The translations under genes and the position numbers were made by a program. Positions 10,401-17,762 of a stretch of 20,084 nt of DNA are shown piece after piece (position 1 is the first letter of the stretch; every line of letters begins with the position of its first letter). The notes beneath the pieces are model-generated. The model searched no databases. It saw only the letters and a list, made by a program, of their open reading frames with translations, and was not told where the DNA came from. Source of the DNA: Hemicentrotus pulcherrimus (lineage: Eukaryota; Echinodermata; Echinoidea; Camarodonta; Strongylocentrotidae); the NCBI GenBank assembly GCA_003118195.1, contig BEXV01002597.1, positions 36,676 through 56,759 on the forward strand, in the 5' to 3' direction.

Positions 10401-13400
10401 AAGATACCTGAATGTCTGCTTCAAACGCAACATCATCTTGCTGTTCTATTTTTAAGCAACAATGAACTTGAGACCATTCCAAGGACACTATTCAATGAAA
10501 CCACCTCTCTGCACAGTCTGTTCATCCAACAAAACAAAATTGCTACCATAGAACCAAAGACGATGTTCCCAACAAACATGACAATGAAACTGGATGCTTA
10601 TGGAAACCCGTTTTCTTGTACGTGCCACTTGAGTTGGTTTGTGAAGTGGCTCCGTTCTGGCAATGTTGAACTCTTGAATCGAGAGAAGACTTTCTGCTCG
10701 CTAACATCTATCAAAAAAGAGGTCAATTCAACTATTCTTTCATTCAACCCTGACCAATACTGTGGCACTGACATTGTGATGATCACAGGTGTATCCTTTT
10801 CAGCTGTCCTGATCGTAGTGATTTGCTTGGTGGCTTACAGGAAGCGACGGTGGCTTAACTACAAACTCTTCCTCCTCAAGCTAGCTATCTTTGGCTACGA
10901 GGAAATCAACCAGGACTTTGACGCCCAGGACTACGAGTACCAACTAAACATCATGTACAATGAAGATGACGAGGAATGGGTGGACCGGATCATGAAGCCA
11001 ATGCTGCAGGAGAGGTTTCCACATCTGCGGAAAGTGATCTTCGGCGACAACGACCTCAACATCGGGATGTTCTACATCGATGCTCTTCACTACGCCACCG
11101 AGATCAGCTTCAAGACTGTCTTGCTGATAAGTTATAACTCCGTAGATGATGCCTGGTTCTTGACCAAGCTGCGCATAGCCCTAGAGCACATCAACGACAC
11201 CAGACTGGACAAGGTAATACTGATTTTCATTGAGGACATCCAGGATGAGGACCTCCCATATTTGGCTCGGTTATTCCTGAGCAAGAACAAACCTTACATG
11301 TTGTGGACGGCTGATGAAGATGGTCAGGAACTCTTCTGGGCCCGGTTTGAGAAGAGCATGAGAGCCAATAGGGCCTTCAACAGCGTTATTCCCGTTTAAC
11401 AAGGGTACTTTCCCAACCAATGAAGCAAAGTTCCCATCCAAAAGTTCTAAATTGTATTATCTTTCAAATGCAGTTGGAATTTAACTTTTTCATTTTTTTG
11501 GCCTGCAAATGGGACATAGTACCTTTAAGAGCAGAGCACAAAGCAGTAAAAAAAAGTATGTTAACAGGATATTGAAGATAATTCTGATAGTAATAGAAAA
11601 AAAGAAAAGAAAATGAAGAAAAAAAAGGAGAGTTTAGACTGAGATCATTTTAAAAGTGATCAAATTTGATAATGTCCTTGTGAGAAAAGTAAAGAATCGT
11701 AATCATTGAAAATATACATTTAGCAATTTGATTACCGGTAGGTACAGGTCATAGGATATTTTTGAAGACTTGAACCTTACTTGAGGAGGGACTGGCAGAG
11801 TAATTTTTTTTTGAGAGGCGTAGCCCCGAGGAAAAAAAAGCAACTATTGCCAGTCCCTCCGAAGATAAATAATTTCCACTATACTTTCGAACTTAATGCT
11901 TGGTATATTTGTTTTATAAATCTCTTCTTTACAACTAATTAAAAAAATATCTGATATGAACCAATTAGCTATCAGCTGATATTGACTGAACGCCATATAT
12001 GGGGCTAAAGTACCGGTGACTAGCGCAGATACTGCAGGCGGCAAGGTAATTTTGTCAATGAACAATGAGCATGCGCAGTTGTGCCTTGGAAGAAAATATA
12101 AAATAGATCATGCGCAGTTATGCCAAGGAAAAGTAGTGCAAGCTATTCGGAGCTCTGGCAGAGATTGTTTTTTCCTAGTGAAATTATATTTTATCACATG
12201 AGCACCAATTGACCAATTATCTAGAATGCTCATGAATATTCATAGAAGGGATATAATAATTTATACCAGGTGCTGACCACACGTCATATTTGTTTTTAAT
12301 TACATTTATATGTTTTCATTTTGTCTGCTCTTACAACAATCCTTGATAATTTCTGCTTAATTGATCATTCTAGGGCCATAGATACCACTAAGGGATATGA
12401 CGATCCACAATACCAAAATAATAAATGACTTGTCATTATATCACTTAACCTTCAAAACTTACAATCTTTTATATCCAGAATACCATTCTAACTATTTTTT
12501 TTGATCTCCTTAACTCATTTACTTCTGAGTCATGCTTTTAACTATGTTTTATTCAGCAAGTTTGAAATGTATTAAATCTAATTATAATTGAATCTATTTC
12601 TGTATATCTGTTTTTTTCCTCCGCACATTGTTATGTACTAGTTATGCTAGTATTACCCTGACTGAGAAAGTTATACTCATTTCATTTGTAAACCTCTGTC
12701 CTGGGTTACTAATGTTCATTCTTTGTTTGAAGGGTGAATTTTTTTACAATAAAGATGAAATAATAAACATGGTCAATTAATCCATGGAATCAGCTTCTCC
12801 GTCTTCTCAAAAAGTATCTTTGCATTCGCTGCTGCTGCAAATGGTAATTAATTTCAAAATTAAACTAGATGGAACTTTGACTGCGCACAGTAAAAAACGA
12901 TGCCTCCGCCATAGAGCGATTTCACAGACCAAAACAAAAGCAATTTGTCAAATTCAAGTTTAATCATAATCCATTAACATGTTCTCAGATTAACGTGATC
13001 ACAAGCTATTTTGGCATACATAGTGAGCACTGTGACCTTTGACCTTCAACCTCGTGACCCCCAAAATCTAATAAATCCATTGACTCTGCAAGATACATAC
13101 ATGACCTAAGTTTGGCAGGAATCCATCAATCGGTTCTTGAGATAACCCGATAATGAGAACGGGACGTACAGACTCGCGCACAGACGGACGGACAACCTGA
13201 ACACATAGTGCCCCCTGCTACTTTGTAAAGGAGGCATAAATATAATATAAAGTGTGGAGGTATTGTGGTCAATTGAATCTGTCATCGGACTGTGAATCAC
13301 ACGTTTCGCAGTTTGAGTCCTACCACAGCACTAATATCATTTGGCAAGACATTATACACTGTACATTAGCCACACTCAACCTAGGTGTGGTTGAGGGGTA

Positions 13401-16400
13401 CCTGACAGGAATTATTTCCTTGGAATGCTAGAGCGCCATAATGGCAGCCATGCTAAAGCTTGGGTAATAATTATAGAGCGCCAGGAGTGTCAACATGCAC
13501 GCTATACAAGAACCCACTATTATTATTATTATTCTCGCTAACATTGCCTTGTCAGAAATATACATGTAGGTAGATTTTATCAATATGTAACCTTGAAATA
13601 ATGTCAATTATCGAGTTTATGAGCAGCATTTCAACAAATATAGTGTACCTGCTTATCACTCTTGTATGTTGATCTCTTCCGTTTTGATATACCATGTCTC
13701 TTAGCTCTAAACATGGTTAGGTCCAAGATAATTTTGTCCCTTAAGNGAGAACGGGACGTACAGACTCGCGCACGGACAGACGGACAACCTGAACACATAG
13801 TGCCCCCTGCTACTTTGTAAAGGAGGCATAAATATAATATAAAGTGTGGAGGTATTGTGGTCAATTGAATCTGTCATCGGACTGTGAATCACACGTTTCG
13901 CAGTTTGAGTCCTACCACAGCACTAATATCATTTGGCAAGACATTATACACTGTACATTAGCCACACTCAACCTAGGTGTGGTTGAGGGGTACCTGACAG
14001 GAATTATTTCCTTGGAATGCTAGAGCGCCATAATGGCAGCCATGCTAAAGCTTGGGTAATAATTATAGAGCGCCAGGAGTGTCAACATGCACGCTATACA
14101 AGAACCCACTATTATTATTATTATTCTCGCTAACATTGCCTTGTCAGAAATATACATGTAGGTAGATTTTATCAATATGTAACCTTGAAATAATGTCAAT
14201 TATCGAGTTTATGAGCAGCATTTCAACAAATATAGTGTACCTGCTTATCACTCTTGTATGTTGATCTCTTCCGTTTTGATATACCATGTCTCTTAGCTCT
14301 AAACATGGTTAGGTCCAAGATAATTTTGTCCCTTAAGTTACAAACCACATCTAAGATAGCAGAGTTTGGATCAGACCAAATACAAAGTGAAATAAAACAT
14401 TTCATGCCATTCTATGTTCATAACTCCTAAATATTTCATTATTCATCGAGCACCAATAACCAAACACCTTAAACTAGCCCATATAAGTAAAGATATATAT
14501 ATATATATATGTTGTAAAAAACTTTGAGGGCTCTCCATTTTCAAACTTACTTTCCTGGCTAGTAGTACCCTTCTTAGATAGTCATCATCCATTGGATGGA
14601 GTGTGCCATTTGTCCTAAAAATGGAAAAAAAAAATTAAAGTTATAATCGATGATGTTTATTTGATGCTTGAAGGCAATGTTCTTTTATTAAAAAATTGTT
14701 TATTCATATAAATAGCTTACACACAGACTCATATGCCCCCCCCCCAAAAAAGCCTCATTTTTAGTTGTTATAATGGTTTAAATTTCTGATTTGGATAAAT
14801 TCATGCTTTTTCATAATTCTTATATTTGCCAGCTCTGGATAGCCCAAAATACATAAATGTGTTAAAGTGTGCACTGCAAACAAGAAAGGCCCTCCACATA
14901 TGGCTGCATACTGCAATAGATAGTTGCATACTTCAATCAACCCATTGCCTATATGGGAACAGGCTGACTCCTGTAGTAAGCCTATGGGGTATACAAGAAT
15001 AAAGCGGTCAATGGGTTAAAGCCTGTCTATACTAGTTTGGCTAGGAGGGATTAGACCACCCAGGGTGGTCACTGACAGGTGGTTATCTCATCAACTCAGC
15101 TCTCAATTAACATAAGAAAAAGAGGATCATGAGGGACCAATGGTCAGTTGGTCACCGGTTAGGCATTGTTTTCTCTAAAGAGGGAGCAAGTAGCTACAAG
15201 TAGTACAGTGGGACTTTAACAAATGTAGATGAGGCAAATTTGTCATTATTACCTTTCTCCTAGCTCCCGTCTAACTGTATCTCTTAGCTCCTTTATCAGT
15301 CGCTGTTGACCTTTATCTGACCCCATTAACCTGTATACGTGACCTCTATTGACCCCGTCCAGTAGATCCATGTCCAGCATAGCCGAGTGGGTGGTGACTT
15401 TCTCTAGAGAGAACTGGAGAAAAATGAAATGGAGTCAATCAACAAGATATGGTAAAGATTTTTTGGCGGTGTGTAGAGATGTGTAGAGGTGTTGTGGATT
15501 AGTGGATAAATCACCAGACTATGGATCACAAGCGACAAGGTAAAAGGATCAAGTCCCCGCTACATCATTGACATCTTTAATTTACATTTGCCACTCTCAA
15601 CCCAGGATAGGTAAAGAGGTAGTTGGTAGAAATTAATACTGGAGCGCCAGGAGTGCCAAGTGTCACAAAGATGAGCGCTTTACCAAAAAAAAATTATGTT
15701 ATTATTTGAACAATGCAGTGATCTTATATGTAACCAACATTCAATATAATCTAGGAATTTTTGTGAAATAATTTTTTTCTTCTTCTAAATCCATAACGAT
15801 AGCCATTTTGGGGACAGAATAAAACTTTTATGAATAGCAAATATTCAGAATACTTTCAATTATTTTGTGTCACAAAATTCATGACAATATTGCTTGAGTA
15901 GGGAAGATCGATGACATTAATCATACTGTGGCGTAACCGGGCTCTGCCGGGGTAGCGTCTGCCTTGCAGTCTCTCAAAAACCCGGTCCACGCTCTCGACA
16001 ATCAGTCATCAAAGTTCTCGCAATGGGCTCTCACAAAAGTATATTGTGTAAGAAAAACGTGGACTACAGCTCTCATTCACTTACTCCCGCAATCACTGAA
16101 AGTCTGACAGGACTAAAGAAATAACACTTACAGAGTATTGGCANTACTAGTTTGGCTAGGAGGGATTAGACCACCCAGGGTGGTCACTGACAGGTGGTTA
16201 TCTCATCAACTCAGCTCTCAATTAACATAAGAAAAAGAGGATCATGAGGGACCAATGGTCAGTTGGTCACCGGTTAGGCATTGTTTTCTCTAAAGAGGGA
16301 GCAAGTAGCTACAAGTAGTACAGTGGGACTTTAACAAATGTAGATGAGGCAAATTTGTCATTATTACCTTTCTCCTAGCTCCCGTCTAACTGTATCTCTT

Positions 16401-17728
16401 AGCTCCTTTATCAGTCGCTGTTGACCTTTATCTGACCCCATTAACCTGTATACGTGACCTCTATTGACCCCGTCCAGTAGATCCATGTCCAGCATAGCCG
16501 AGTGGGTGGTGACTTTCTCTAGAGAGAACTGGAGAAAAATGAAATGGAGTCAATCAACAAGATATGGTAAAGATTTTTTGGCGGTGTGTAGAGATGTGTA
16601 GAGGTGTTGTGGATTAGTGGATAAATCACCAGACTATGGATCACAAGCGACAAGGTAAAAGGATCAAGTCCCCGCTACATCATTGACATCTTTAATTTAC
16701 ATTTGCCACTCTCAACCCAGGATAGGTAAAGAGGTAGTTGGTAGAAATTAATACTGGAGCGCCAGGAGTGCCAAGTGTCACAAAGATGAGCGCTTTACCA
16801 AAAAAAAATTATGTTATTATTTGAACAATGCAGTGATCTTATATGTAACCAACATTCAATATAATCTAGGAATTTTTGTGAAATAATTTTTTTCTTCTTC
16901 TAAATCCATAACGATAGCCATTTTGGGGACAGAATAAAACTTTTATGAATAGCAAATATTCAGAATACTTTCAATTATTTTGTGTCACAAAATTCATGAC
17001 AATATTGCTTGAGTAGGGAAGATCGATGACATTAATCATACTGTGGCGTAACCGGGCTCTGCCGGGGTAGCGTCTGCCTTGCAGTCTCTCAAAAACCCGG
17101 TCCACGCTCTCGACAATCAGTCATCAAAGTTCTCGCAATGGGCTCTCACAAAAGTATATTGTGTAAGAAAAACGTGGACTACAGCTCTCATTCACTTACT
17201 CCCGCAATCACTGAAAGTCTGACAGGACTAAAGAAATAACACTTACAGAGTATTGGCAATTTAGGTAACTTTATCTAGTTTCTGGTACTTGTCGCAACGA
17301 CAGCTCAACATCGACTGACTGACATCTTACGATGTCCATGCACATATATATTTCCCAATAATCTGTAACGCCCTCTATGTCTTACTAACTTACTGTACTA
17401 GTTATGCTACAATACTATAGCGTGGAATATTCTGACTATTTTGAATAAGTTTATACAGCACACAAATTTTATGAATCAATATATATCTTACATCTGCAAT
17501 CAGCTGCTCCAAATTTCGGATTTTGCGGTTGTCATCAAACCCCGACCCACAGAATGTGATGAAGTTAAGCACTGCTTCTGGCATGTAACCTTGATCCTGT
17601 AAGAAAAATAAGAGTAACATATTTTGGATGTATTTCAGATAAGCTAGGATATGAAATAGAAATTAAGAAACTAAAATAAGATAAGACATGAGTGCCAAGG
17701 AGGAGATAGTATGAAACAAAATGGCACT

Positions 17729-17762
<34 letters not shown>

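Larger units (their letters stand above)
13155..14337. repeat. 591-bp direct duplication joined by a single N
   Basis: The sequence 13155-13745 recurs at 13747-14337 with an exact 592-base offset, and the N at 13746 is the junction. I found two differences, both A/G exchanges within eight bases (the GCACAGACGG versus GCACGGACAG segment), and otherwise identity by eye. The pattern fits two overlapping contig ends that were abutted instead of merged, possibly from two haplotypes. Confidence 0.93.
5501..14550 (-). other. 9-kb EARS2 intron hosting a Toll-like receptor gene
   Basis: This interval is bounded by a GTAAGT donor (14550-14545) and a TTTACAG acceptor (5501 onward). It contains, in order, a dispersed repeat (5638-6297), a family A SINE, a tandem array, the whole Toll-like receptor gene on the opposite strand, a second dispersed repeat and an N-joined duplicated block with a family B SINE. 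It is about ten times longer than the other introns of the gene in this window. If the N-joined duplication is an assembly error, the true length is about 8.5 kb. Confidence 0.85.
15030..17258. repeat. 1114-bp direct duplication joined by a single N, containing an EARS2 exon
   Basis: Sequence 15030-16143 recurs at 16145-17258 with an offset of 1115 bases, with the N at 16144 between them. By eye the copies are identical, including non-coding and repeat parts. Each copy holds the 161-nt EARS2 exon and a family B SINE. Identity this complete over intron sequence, together with the N junction, points to an unmerged assembly overlap and not to an old exon duplication. Confidence 0.95.

Noticed and set aside
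13106..13892. Short minus-strand frames repeated in both duplicated blocks ([16 protein letters not shown] peptides)
   Set aside because: They lie in the family C repeat tail and SINE head and are duplicated only because of the N-joined assembly block.
15253..16528. Genuine tandem exon duplication in EARS2
   Set aside because: Copies are identical including introns and SINE, meet at an N, and the exon's phase would break the frame if both were used.
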